64,000 nucleotides of DNA from Chelydra serpentina (lineage: Eukaryota; Chordata; Testudines; Chelydridae): assembly GCA_037349315.1 (NCBI GenBank), contig JBAIAC010000068.1, forward strand, positions 20,241,001 to 20,305,000, written 5' to 3'. Position numbers and translations under genes: made by a program. The first letter of the stretch is position 1. Each line of letters starts with the position of its first letter. Below, one piece after another: positions 51,066-61,193 of this stretch. The notes under the pieces were generated by a model. The model was not told the DNA's origin. It did no database searches and saw only the letters and a list, made by a program, of their open reading frames with translations.

Positions 51066-53314
51066 TTTGAAACAAAGTATATAGTATTTACGTAATATAT
51101 ACAGTACATACTGGTGCTATGTTATACAATGTGTGTATGCATGTGTGTGATACCATATAACTGTAAATATAATGAATGGAGAAATGGACTGAGATTTCAA
51201 GTTGTGGGAAGGAGTTTCCATGCTTTGGGCCCATCACAGCAAAGTTACAATGAGATGTGAGAATATTAAAAGGTGGCTGTTGTATGAGCTGAGGTGATCT
51301 CAGATGCAAGTGCTAGGAGATGGTCACTGATGTAGCCGGGGCCTATGCTTCTAAATATATATTGCATATAAAAAACTACTGTAACGTATTGTGTGGTTTC
51401 AAAGTTAAGTAATCAAAAGTTAAGCAATGCCTGAATTAAGGTTGCCTATGCAATTCAGCCTCCTTCTGCCATATGCACTGTATTAGTCTTTTAACTTGCA
51501 AGGTGTCACTTTTTTTTAATCCCACAGGACCCTGCCTCTTTCGGTGCATAGGATAGATAGTTCCCCCAGTATGAGTAACTTTTCAATATTCCTTTTTATC
51601 CTCGTTCATTCGGTAGCCAAATGCATAATATTTACCACATACCATTTAAACCCTGCACTGAAGACAAAATTATTCATTTCCTCATGGGCTTTTGTGCGCC
51701 ATACATCACTGTAGTGTCAGAATGCTTCACAAACTTTAAGGTAGCTTGGTATCATCAGCCCCACTTTAAAGATGGGAAACTGAGTAATAGAGAGATTAAG
51801 GCCAAAATTGTCACGTGCCCAACTTTTGAAACACTTGGAACCTGATTTTTCAGAGCATTTTTATAGCACTTTATATGTTCAGTGCACGCACTGACTTCAG
51901 TTATGGTTGTAAGTGCTCAGCACTTCTGCAAATCAGGCCCTAGATGTTCCCTAGTGGGCACCTAGAAAAAGAGAGAAACACAATTAGTGGCCACCTGTGA
52001 ATTTTGGTGTAAGTGACATAGGAACTCTTGTTGCATCCGACGAAGTGGGTATTCAACCACGAAAGCTTATGCTCCAATACGTCTGTTAGTCTATAAGGTG
52101 CCACAGGACTCTGTCTCGCTTCTTTCATAGGAACTCTGTGGCAGAAGCAGGGATGGGTTCCAATTCTCAGAATGTCATCTAATTGTCTTGATCATAAGAC
52201 TATCTTTTCTCATCCTGCAGTCCTTTGCCTCATTCGCCATATTGCTTCCAGCTGCCTCAACAAATGAGGCAAGCATCTAACAACTGCCTCATTCACTACA
52301 CAACTCTGATTCAGTCCCAAAGCACCATCTACACTGTGCGCTGAATGAGGCAGAAGTGCTGGGGAAAAAATAGTATGTGATGCTGTAATTAAGGGGCCAA
52401 ATTAAGGTTGCACAAGCTTAATTCTGCCATTTCCTAACTTCAGGATGCTTGACTTTGCAGTCTTTCACGGTGTATGTAGTAAACTCTTAATGTAGTTTAA
52501 TTTAAATAAGGTTTTTTAAAAAAGAAAACGGGAAAAAACAAAAAGGAATTCTGTCATAAGAAGCCATACTGTGACACACCCAGGGCTACTCAGCAGTATT
52601 GAAACCTTTAGATCCACAGCAGACTTCTGCCATTTGAGCTGATAGAATAACAAGTAATAGTTGCCTGTTATCCTCTCTGGGCTTCACGAGTATTTGCTAG
52701 ACAGTGAATGTTGGGACTCAAGGTCTCCGTTTTACATTTTAGAGGGAAGCATTCTCAAGTGGATACAAACTCTTCTGCCTCTTTCCTCCACTTTCCAGAT
52801 TGACCCTTTTTGTTCATCTGCTAGCATGTCCCCTTGTTATCTTGTTTCTGTGCTCTTGTCCATCCTCTAGCTTACACCTGTTTCCCCTCCGCTTGCCCCT
52901 GGCACTCCTCTGCTCCTCAGCCTTGTGCAGTCGAGTTAGGCTGTGTACTCCTCCTGTTGCCTGGGAGTCACCTGGGAAACCATTTAAAACACTGGAGAGA
53001 AGGTTTCCATGTTTTGTTCTGGTGCCCCACCAGTCTCTGGCTGGTGGAGAGGAGAGCGGGGGCAATGGTAGGGAAAGTTCTGCTCCGCCCCTGCAGCCTT
53101 GGGCTGGAGCATACTTAGTGAGCTCTGTGAAGGTGGAGTATGCACAGTGTAAACAGAATCTTCTGAGATTATTGTTAGGTAGGTTTCTAACAAACCTCTG
53201 CTGAGCACATGCACAGGGTGACTTTCAGAGGCTTGTAATTTGGTCAAATTTGGATGTGACACCCCTCCCTTGCCAAATTCCTAGCCCTTGCTCCAAGGCA
53301 TAGCGGCTCTAGAG
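51066..53314. other. Intergenic region, first part
   Basis: Between PHF20L1 and TG. An old repeat with GATGGGAAACTGAGTAATAG is at about 51760-51950. A repeat tail with CGAAGTGGGTATTCAACCAC and GTCTATAAGGTGCCACAGGA is at 52035-52125; both sequences are widespread in reptile genomes. The pyrimidine-rich open frames at 52800-53204 resemble no protein. Confidence 0.5.
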
Positions 53315-53475
53315 AAGTGGTGGGCAATCTGTGGCCCATCAGGGTAATCCGCTGGCAGGCTGCGAGACGGTTTGTTTACATCAACCGCCCGCAGCTCCCA
53401 GTGGCCGCGGTTTGCTGTTCCCAGCCAATGGCAGCTGCAGGAAGCAGCAGCCGGGCCGCAGGTTGCCCACCACTG
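53315..53475. mobile_element. Short hAT-like element with perfect 8-bp target duplication
   Basis: AGTGGTGGGCAA and TTGCCCACCACT form the inverted ends. CTCTAGAG is repeated exactly on both sides (53307-53314 and 53476-53483). It is 161 bases and GC-rich, sharing TTCCCAGCCAATGG with the foldback at 41.2 kb. Confidence 0.85.
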
Positions 53476-53483
53476 CTCTAGAG

Positions 53484-55420
53484 CTTCTCAACCAAACTGC
53501 TGTAAGAATTTTTTAACATGAGCAAAACAATATCTTTTCATGTAACCTTGATCTCCAAAACAACAACTATTTTGATGAAAGGTTTAAAAAAAAAAAAAAA
53601 ATCAGCCTGAGGCAGACAGCCCCCTGGCATGGATAATTTCAGCCTGGATGGTTAAAGTTTGCTGTTCTAAGCAGGTGAAAATAGGATCTTTATAACTGGA
53701 AATGCTGGGCAGCCTTAACTTTATTGCAAATCCTGATAGGTATAAAAGTTCTCTCACACTTGCCTGTAGTGATCCTACCCTCGCACCACAATGTACCTTT
53801 GCTGGAGTGAGTCCCAAGCATGGAACCTCTTTTCTAACCCAGCCCCCACTTTATGCCTTGTGAAATCTTTCAGGATGTTTCCTCCTTTTAGAGAGCATTT
53901 GGTAAAAAGTCAAGAGGTGTTTTTTTTTATTTTGGGGATGACCATTGCTCCTGTATTTTATTTTACCTTTTTTTCTTTTGTATTGCATCACCATGTAATG
54001 GGTTTAGTTGATCACTTTAACAAGGGTGATTTTTGTTACAATGCTTTCATGTATATTTAAAAATGGTTTTGTTATGCTATGTGGTGTCCCAAGCACTGGG
54101 GATGGGGATGGTGTCTTTAGCAATAAGCATTATATACACTGTGTGTATTTGTTATACTTGGAGAATAGGTATGGAGCACTTGACAATGGTGAAAATACAC
54201 TAGAATAAAGAAAAGAGTGTTTGTCTGGCAGACGTTCTGCACCAGCGTGGGCAACTCATAACTACTGGAAAAATGTGAAATAGTGCAGAAAACATGAGTA
54301 TAATGAACTTCCAAAACATGCCATATAATCAAGACAGTGAGTATGTGCATTTGGGATGCTATTAACAGTAGATGAGTTAACAGTTTTCTAGGGATTGGTT
54401 GATTAACTCAAATCTAGTCTAATGCAAATTAAGTGATTAAACAGCTACTCAGCCTTTTTTAGACTTGCTCACAACCATCTCCATTCAGTTAGGGCCTCTC
54501 AATGGATTGTCACTGAAAGGTCTGAGAGGCAGCACTGAACTGCTTAATCTTCCATGAGAGAAGCAAGGTATTTTCTTTTATGGTTTGTTTTATAATAGCA
54601 ATAATGTTGATTGCATTCTAATTTACTCACAATAAAGGCCTATTGAGATTGGTTAAGTGCCTTGGCTCCCTTTTGGTGAACTAACAGTTTCAACAAGCTA
54701 ATCTATGCTTTATATACTGTGGAGCATTAGGGAACTGTGCCTTAAATGTATAAAGCCTGTCAACTAGTTTTGCGTACACATAATCCATTGATTACATTGA
54801 AAGAGACAAGACATTGATTACTGTTACAGCGCTTTGCAACAAGTATACTTAACCTTTCTAATACTTGCCTCCTTTCAACCAAATTGTCAGAGATGTAAAA
54901 TGGGAGGGTACCTTCAAATGAAGTGGCCTTTCAAATCTGAAAGATAGTGGGCGGGGCCAAATTCAGACCCTACTGTAAGCAGCTGCACCATTATTGAAAT
55001 GAATGGAGGTGCATCTGCTTCATTATGTTGGGACTGTCTCCTTAATACACTCCCATTTGGGTTGAAACTCCAGTGGATTCTGCCTCCACCTTTTTAGACA
55101 TACCCAGGGGTGAATACATACAGTTCTATACATTTAGCTTTTGTAATAGCTAAAAGATGCATACAATGACATTCTGAAAAACTGCACAGGGTCACCAAAT
55201 GGATACATGAGAGGAAAGCCATTATACCCATCTCTCTCCTTTTGAAGCATCAGAGATGGTCATGGCTGGAGATGCTTGGCTAGCTGGTTCATGCTCAGGT
55301 TCTAACTGCCATATGCGGTGTTGAGAAGGTCAGATTGGCAAGGACCTTTTTGAGTTTTTTCACTTTCCTCTAGCATGGTATGTGGGGGCAGTTGCTAGGA
55401 TCATCTGGGTATGTCTCAAT
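53484..55420. other. Intergenic region, second part
   Basis: Includes an A-run at 53587-53602. No gene, RNA gene or defined repeat end recognised. Short open frames have no family likeness. Confidence 0.55.
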
Positions 55421-56540
55421 TCATAGAATCAGAGAAGATTAGGGTTGGAAGAGACCTCAGGAGGTCATCTAGTACAACCCCCTGCTCAAAGCAGGACCAA
55501 CCCTAACTAAATCATCCCAGCCAGGGGTTTGTCAAGCCAGGCCTTAAAAACCTCTCAAGATGGAGATTCCACCACCTCCTTAGGTAACCCATTCCAGTGC
55601 TTCACCACCCTCCTAGTGAAATAGTGTTTCCTAATATCCAACCTAGACCTCCCCCACTGTAACTTGAGACCATTGCTCTTTGTTCTGCCATCTGCCACCA
55701 CTGAGAACAGCCTAGCTCCATCCTCTTCAGGTATTTGAAGGCTGTCACTCTTCTCCAGACTAAATAAGCCCACTTCCCTCAGCCTCTCCTCATAAATCAT
55801 GTGTCCCAGCCCCCTAATAATTTTTGTTGCCCTCCGCTGAACTCTCTCCAATTTGTTCACATCCTTTCTGTAATGGGGGGCCAAAACTGGATGCAATACT
55901 CCAGGGATGGCCACACCAGTGCCGAATAGAGTGGAATAATCACTTCCCTCGATCTGCTGGCAATGCTCCTACTTATGCAGCCCAATATGCTGTTAGCCTT
56001 CTTGGCAACAAGGACACACTGCTGACTCTTATCCAGCTTCTCATCCACTGTATTCCCCAGGTCCTTTTCTGCAGAACTGCTGCTTAGCCAGTTGGTCCCC
56101 AGCCAGTAGCGGTGCATGGGATTCTTCTGTCCTAGATGCAGGACTCTGCACTTGTCCTTATTGAACCTCATCAGATTTCTTTTGGCCCAATCCTCCAATT
56201 TGTCTAGGTTACTCTGGACCCTATCCCTACCCTCCAGCGTATCTACCTCTCCCCCCTGCTTAGTGTCATCTGCAAACTTGCTGAGGGTGCAATTCATCCC
56301 ATCCTCCATATCATTAATGAAGATGTTGAACAAAACCAGCCCCAGGACTGACCCCTGGGGCACTCCGCTTGATATCAGCTGCCAACTAGACATCGAGCCT
56401 TTGATCACTTCCCATTGAGCCAGACTTCCTAGCCAGCTTTCTATCCACCTTACAGTCTATTCATCCAATCCATACTACTTTAACTTGCTGGAAAGAATAC
56501 TGTGGGAGACCGTATCAAAGGCTTTGCTAAATTCCCTGCT
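55421..56540 (-). mobile_element. CR1 LINE fragment with reverse-transcriptase C-terminus and 3' end
   Basis: Read on the minus strand, a 1.1-kb 5'-truncated CR1: reverse-transcriptase part, ORF2 C-terminus, and the 3' tail ending near 55421 (ATAGAATC-type repeats inverted as CATAGAATCAGAG). It is the longest CR1 copy in the window and a fairly recent one, judged by the long open frames. Confidence 0.93.
55555..56408 (-). pseudogene. CR1 ORF2 C-terminal reverse-transcriptase relic
   Basis: Open frames 56408-55857 and 55914-55555 overlap in different phases, so one frameshift is present near 55860-55910. Motifs in order: SSGVPQGSVLGLVLFNIFIN (RT palm region), KFADDTK (the FADD-type catalytic motif), [73 protein letters not shown]. 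The N-terminal endonuclease is missing through 5' truncation. Confidence 0.9.
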
Positions 56541-56621
56541 ATTGCAAGGGCCTCGCACATTGGTGCACCTCCTATTCTTTGCCTGTGGCACACAAGATTT
56601 ACTCTCCTGAGGATTGTAGTA

Positions 56622-57475
56622 CAGTAAAGCCTACCAAGAGCAACCACTCATGGGAGTTAGCAAAAGTGGTCGCTTGTAAGAGGTAGTCTCTCTTCAAAGG
56701 TGTGCTGTAAAATGGGCACTTTTACAATGTGCCGAGAGGCTACTATTGCAATCGAGTATTGTACTGTATTTAAAATCTCTTGGATTTATTTATACAGTAG
56801 TACCGTACAGTATACAAAGGTACAGAGCATTTCTCAAACGGGGGGGTCCTGACCCAAAGGGGATAGCAAGCCTATTGTAGGGGGGGATGTGGTATTGCCA
56901 TCCTTACTTCTGCGCTGCCTTCAGAGCTGTGTGGCAGGGAAAGCGGCAGTTGCTGGCCAGGCTCCCAGCTCTGAAGGCAGCACCACAGTCAGCAGCAGCA
57001 CAGAAGTGAGGGTGGCAACACCGTACCATACCAGGCCATCCTTACTTCTGCACTCTGCTGGCACCTGGGCAGCAGCCGCCGCTCTCTGCTCCGCCTTCAG
57101 AGCTGGGCCCCCGGGCAGCAGCCGCCGCTCCCTGCTCCGCCTTCAGAGCTGGGCCCCCGGGCAGCAGCCGCCGCTCCCTGCTCCGCCTTCAGAGCTGAGC
57201 GGACGGAGGGTGGTAGCTGCTGGCTAGCCGCCCAGCTCTGAAGGCAGTGCCACCGCCAGCAGCAGCACAGAAGTGAGGAAGATCAGTTTTTCTAACAGGC
57301 TTGTTTTTATGGATGAGTGTAAGAAAATGTGGTCGCTGGTCACGGATGACAGGCCGTCGCTCTTCAGTTTCTTCACAGTTAAATTATAGAGGAAAAATAT
57401 TCTGTGGCCTCTGCAAGCAGTCACTCGTGACAAGAGGCTTCTCTTCAGAGGTAGTCACTAAAGCAGGTTTTACTG
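56622..57475. mobile_element. Pogo/mariner-like element with TA target duplication, GC-rich cargo
   Basis: CAGTAAAGCCTACC on the left and AGCAGGTTTTACTG on the right are imperfect inverted repeats, with TA on each side. Subterminal AAGTGGTCGCTTGTAAGAGG and TCACTCGTGACAAGAGGCTT match in a similar way. About 450 bases of GC-rich repeat (56840-57290) of the type also seen at 690-1489 lie within. It is 854 bases and non-coding. Confidence 0.75.
57070..57207. repeat. Tandem repeat, 46-bp unit, three copies
   Basis: CAGCAGCCGCCGCTC starts at 57070, 57116 and 57162, giving an exact period of 46 bases. Units 1 and 2 differ at one base; unit 3 diverges at its right end. It lies in the GC-rich part of the element at 56622. 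Confidence 0.9.
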
Positions 57476-57519
57476 TACTTTGGTCTAATTCTGGTTGTTG
57501 GGTTTGGCGTGTGGGTGCT

Positions 57520-57603
57520 GGGTAATGCTGGTGGCCTGTGATATACAGCAGCTCAGACTAGATGATCTGGTGGTCCCTCCTAGCCTTAAACTCTGTGACT
57601 CTG
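57520..57603 (+). mobile_element. CR1 LINE 3' tail
   Basis: Only the terminal part remains: CAGACTAGATGATCTGG, GGTCCCTCCTAGCCTTAAA, TGTGACTCTGA. It lies just to the right of the pogo-like element. Confidence 0.65.
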
Positions 57604-59580
57604 ACCATCTATATTGCTAGAGACAATGAAGCAGACTGATAAGCACCTGATGGCAAATTATTGTGTAAAAAATTAACACAAGACCCCACTACAAATCCCC
57701 GCTTCTTACCTGAGTGCTAAATTACACTCTGGAAATTCTCAACCCTTCATCTCTGCTCCTTGGATGTTCAGAACGTGTCTAACTTTCGCTTGAGTAACAA
57801 AATGACACAAAATTGCATTGGCTAGTGAGACTATTTAGAAATATAGTGACAAAGAAATCTGTAATTTGTATAACTTGATTAATTGGAAATCTTAATTTAA
57901 AAAAACCACAGCCAGAAACAAAAATCAACGTGAACCCAAACCTGACAAGAAGAGACTGGGAAAAGTGATTCATGCTCAGAAACAAATCTCCCCACTGCCT
58001 GTTACAGTATGGCCAATGCTATAATATTAATCTTTTCACTGCTCTTTTTTGTGAGCTTTAAAGGAGGTACTCCGTAACATCAGTCTACGATTTTACTCTC
58101 TTTGGACTCATTAGAATGGGGCGAGGACTGTTCCCTCAGTTATAAATATATTTGTTTGGTTTCATAGACTTGGAAAAGCAATGGCATTTGGAAAAAAACA
58201 GCCACTGTGTATGCAACACTTGACAATGCTGGCTGTTTGGCGCTGCAAACCCAAAAGTTTTCCCTGAGCCACACTGGAGTCTCCCAATTTGTTTGGCTTA
58301 TGTAATCAGATGGAGGCTCATTTTGTACACTGCTGGTGTACAGCCAGGCACCTGTGGGCACTGGTGATAACGTTTTTCATGCACACAAACTTTTATCCAA
58401 AGGAGCCCCTTGTGCATGCAGACACCATCACAACTGCACAGACATGTTTGTGTGGGGAAAGTGTGTTGAAAATTGTGCGTGCACAAGTGGAGACTTGAGG
58501 CTGCACTGAAAATCAAGTTGTTTATCCCTAAAATGTTCATGGTTTTAGGAAGTCATAATATCTATGCACCCTCCATTCCCTTTCTTCCCCAAGCTCAATA
58601 GAGATTGCCCAACAAAGCTCATAGTCTAGAGTTTAAGAGCGGCTATATTTATTTAGGCATTGCAAATCACTATTGGAAATCTAAGAAACTGATTCCAGGG
58701 GTAGTTTAATGGCCTCTAAATCATTACGGTGTGGAATGAAGTCTGCCAATATGGTCTACTAAACAGTGAACAGAGACCCCTTCCCAGTCCCCGTCTCCTG
58801 CCCCCAATCATTTCTACATTAAATTAAAGGGCACTTCCATCGTCAGTGGAGAGAGTGCTGAGGTGATGATAATATTGCAGACCAGTCCATCCTCCCTCCA
58901 TTTTTTATCATGTTATTGGCTGGGGTTCATTTGTTTTGAATTTTTGGCTGGCCATAGACTTCAAGTGCTTTTAACCATGTCTGAAGAATGTGGATTGCGC
59001 AAATTGCTCTGTAAACTACTGTCGCCCACCCCAACAAGCTGTTGCATCCCATTGAACGGGCCTGTACCGGGATTCATGTCTGGGCTTTGACGCAGACCTA
59101 GTGCCGCTCAAGTGGTGCTGAGGGCCAGAGCTCACCAAGTCAATTATCCCTGAAAGGGTTTCTGTTTCAGTCGTGGCTGAACTGGGATGGTCCAGTGGAT
59201 GTTTTGAGGAACTAAAAGTAATGGCGATATCAGTGATCCTGTAATATTTGCCTAAATGGCTCCATTTGTAAATCAAATACATCTCAAGAAGTGAGCAGTT
59301 TGGGCAAATGACCTGGCTGATTCAGTTAGGTATGTGCTGTAGTCCGCTTTTACACGGCTTTCTGCTCCCAAGAGCTAGGACCTGCTGCAGTTTCTACTGT
59401 ACAGACAATAGAAGCTTTCTTCGGCATTGCAGAAGGCACGGCAGGTCTTGGCCCTCATGTCCTGGTCTTGGGCACAGAAGGTAATAACAAAACCACTTTC
59501 TTCGGATAAAATTCATTGAAACCACCAAAATGCACAAGCTGTACGAAGTCACCTCCTGAGGTAGTTCACCCTCAGTCCAG
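57604..59580. other. Intergenic region, third part
   Basis: No gene, RNA gene or defined repeat. Short open frames on both strands near 58140-58540 and 58863-59282 overlap each other and have no family likeness. Confidence 0.55.
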
Positions 59581-59589
59581 GAAATGCCT

Positions 59590-60290
59590 TCACCAACCTG
59601 ACCCCCCTTCTCATAGGTACAACCCCTCCCACCCTTCCTTACACTTGTCCATTGGGTCTTTATTCATTTCAGAGTCATTTTCAAAACTACATTTCTTGCT
59701 TTTAAAACCCTCCACAGCCTTGCCTCTCTCCTCCCCTCCTTATTCCTTCATCTGTTAGCCCTGGTCTCCTTTTAATTGCTTTACACCCAATCTTCACCCC
59801 TGGTAGTGCAAGAGATCTTCTCCTCTGCATCTCTTGCCATGCCTCTCTTTTGTTGCCTCATCTTCTTTGTCTCCATCTCTTCAAATCTCATCTGAAAACA
59901 CATCATTGCCTCCTTGCCTGTGCCACCTAATTCCTGTCCTTCTGATATTGATTATGAGCCCAGCTGTGCTACCTTTATTCTCATAAGTCAGTGCTGCTCA
60001 CACAAGTCCCAATAGAATTACTTAAGCAAGAGCTTGCGAATGGAAGTAGGCATTACGCAGGCAAGTCCTCAGATTTTAATGATGATTTACACATTAGGGG
60101 GATTTCAATGCCAGGATCTCATAATATTTCACAGGTATTAATAAGAGAGGCCTCATGTCACCCCTGTGAAGTAGCTAAGTATTATTATTCCTATTTTATA
60201 GATAGCAAAACTGAGGCAACAGAGAAGTTAAGTGACTTGCCCAAGATCACACAGCAACCAGTGGCAAGAAGAGAAGCCAGGTAACTTGAT
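59590..60290. repeat. Degenerate LINE-like and MIR-like sequence
   Basis: 59600-59960 is pyrimidine-rich with words (TTGCTTTTAAAACCCTCCAC) like the LINE relic at 23740. 60165-60285 carries the reverse of a MIR core (AGTGACTTGCCCAAGATCAC, AAACTGAGGCAACAGAG). Both are old copies. Confidence 0.5.
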
Positions 60291-60869
60291 TCTGTGTTGT
60301 TTGTATTGCAATAGTGCCTGCAGGCCCCGACTCCCACTGGACCCCAGGGTGCTAGGTGCTATACAGTCACATAGTAAGAACAGTCCCTGTTGCAGAGAGC
60401 TCACGTTCTGACTAGACAAGGCAGACAAAGGGTGGTTTAGCTTTAGTTATGTAACTATAGTAACAGCAGACAGAGTGTTTTGGTTGTGTGTCTGTCTGGT
60501 TGTCTTTCAGCTGCAGATCTGCCACTGAACCATTTGTGAAGATGCACACAGGTATAGTCGCAAAAAGAAACTAAACTGCGTCTGGTCTGGACCCAAACAT
60601 TTTCCAGCTGGGATGAAAAATATTATCCCTTGCTGTGCTGCAACATTCATCACGTATTGCCTGCTTAGCACCGGCCATACATCTGAGTTAGCCACAGCCT
60701 ATATGATTTAGTTCAGATGCACACAATGTATAGCAGATGACAGTCTAAGCTCCCACTCGGCAAAGTCTAGGTCCTTTGTGCTTTAATTAATTTGTGCATT
60801 AAATTAAGCCCTCCAGTCTCCTCCATTGTATGTTGGCTGTTTGTTCTGCTCGTTCTCCTTTCAGGTGAC

Positions 60870-61071
60870 TAGGTGTACAAGTGCTCCCTGAAGAGGAGAT
60901 TAGAGCTTACTGATGAAGAAATCCAGGGACGTTCCAGGTGAATGAGGCCCTCATGATTTTCTTAGAAATATAACCTGCGTCAGTCACCCTGTTTAGTGCC
61001 TAGTCGACCAGCTCATAAGTGAATCTGTTCAAACAATGGCTGCTATAAAAGCCCGGCAGAAGCTAGTGCAG
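60870..61071 (+). promoter_or_regulatory. TG: Thyroglobulin proximal promoter region
   Basis: Upstream of the signal-peptide exon. TATAAAA at 61044-61050 is well placed for a start near 61072. TGTACAAGTGCTCCCTGA (about 60873-60890) resembles the NKX2-1 (TTF-1)/PAX8 type site of mammalian TG promoters (core CAAGTG). TTCAAACAATG at about 61028-61038 could bind a forkhead factor such as FOXE1. Binding sites are inferred from motif likeness only. Confidence 0.5.
61044..61050 (+). promoter_or_regulatory. TG: TATA box of thyroglobulin
   Basis: TATAAAA, 86 bases before the chosen ATG (61130), leaving a short 5' leader of roughly 55-60 bases. Mammalian TG promoters also carry a TATA box. Confidence 0.75.
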
Positions 61072-61129
61072 AGCAGGCAGGGTCTTGATCCCTCAGCATA
61101 AGAAGGGGTCATAGTTCCCGCATGGAAAG

Positions 61130-61193
61130 ATGGGCCCCGTACTTCTCTGCACCCTGTTTTGCTTTATTAGCACAGCATCCGCCAATATATTTG
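61130..61193 (+). CDS. TG: TG exon 1, coding part: signal peptide
   Basis: 64 coding bases ending TTTG|GTAAGT, exit phase 1. It has a hydrophobic core LLCTLFCFI, and likely cleavage after Ala-Ser-Ala before Asn-Ile-Phe, as in other vertebrate thyroglobulins. Confidence 0.95.

Noticed and set aside
52800..53262. Several overlapping open frames of 80-134 codons
   Set aside because: They overlap on both strands in a C-rich intergenic stretch, with no recognisable domain and no splice support.
56116..56418. 100-codon open frame on the + strand
   Set aside because: A shadow of the CR1 reverse-transcriptase frame on the other strand.
61122..61193. ATG at 61122 as the thyroglobulin start
   Set aside because: It is out of frame with exons 2-3 of thyroglobulin. 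Only the ATG at 61130 gives the signal peptide followed by Asn-Ile-Phe-Glu-Tyr.
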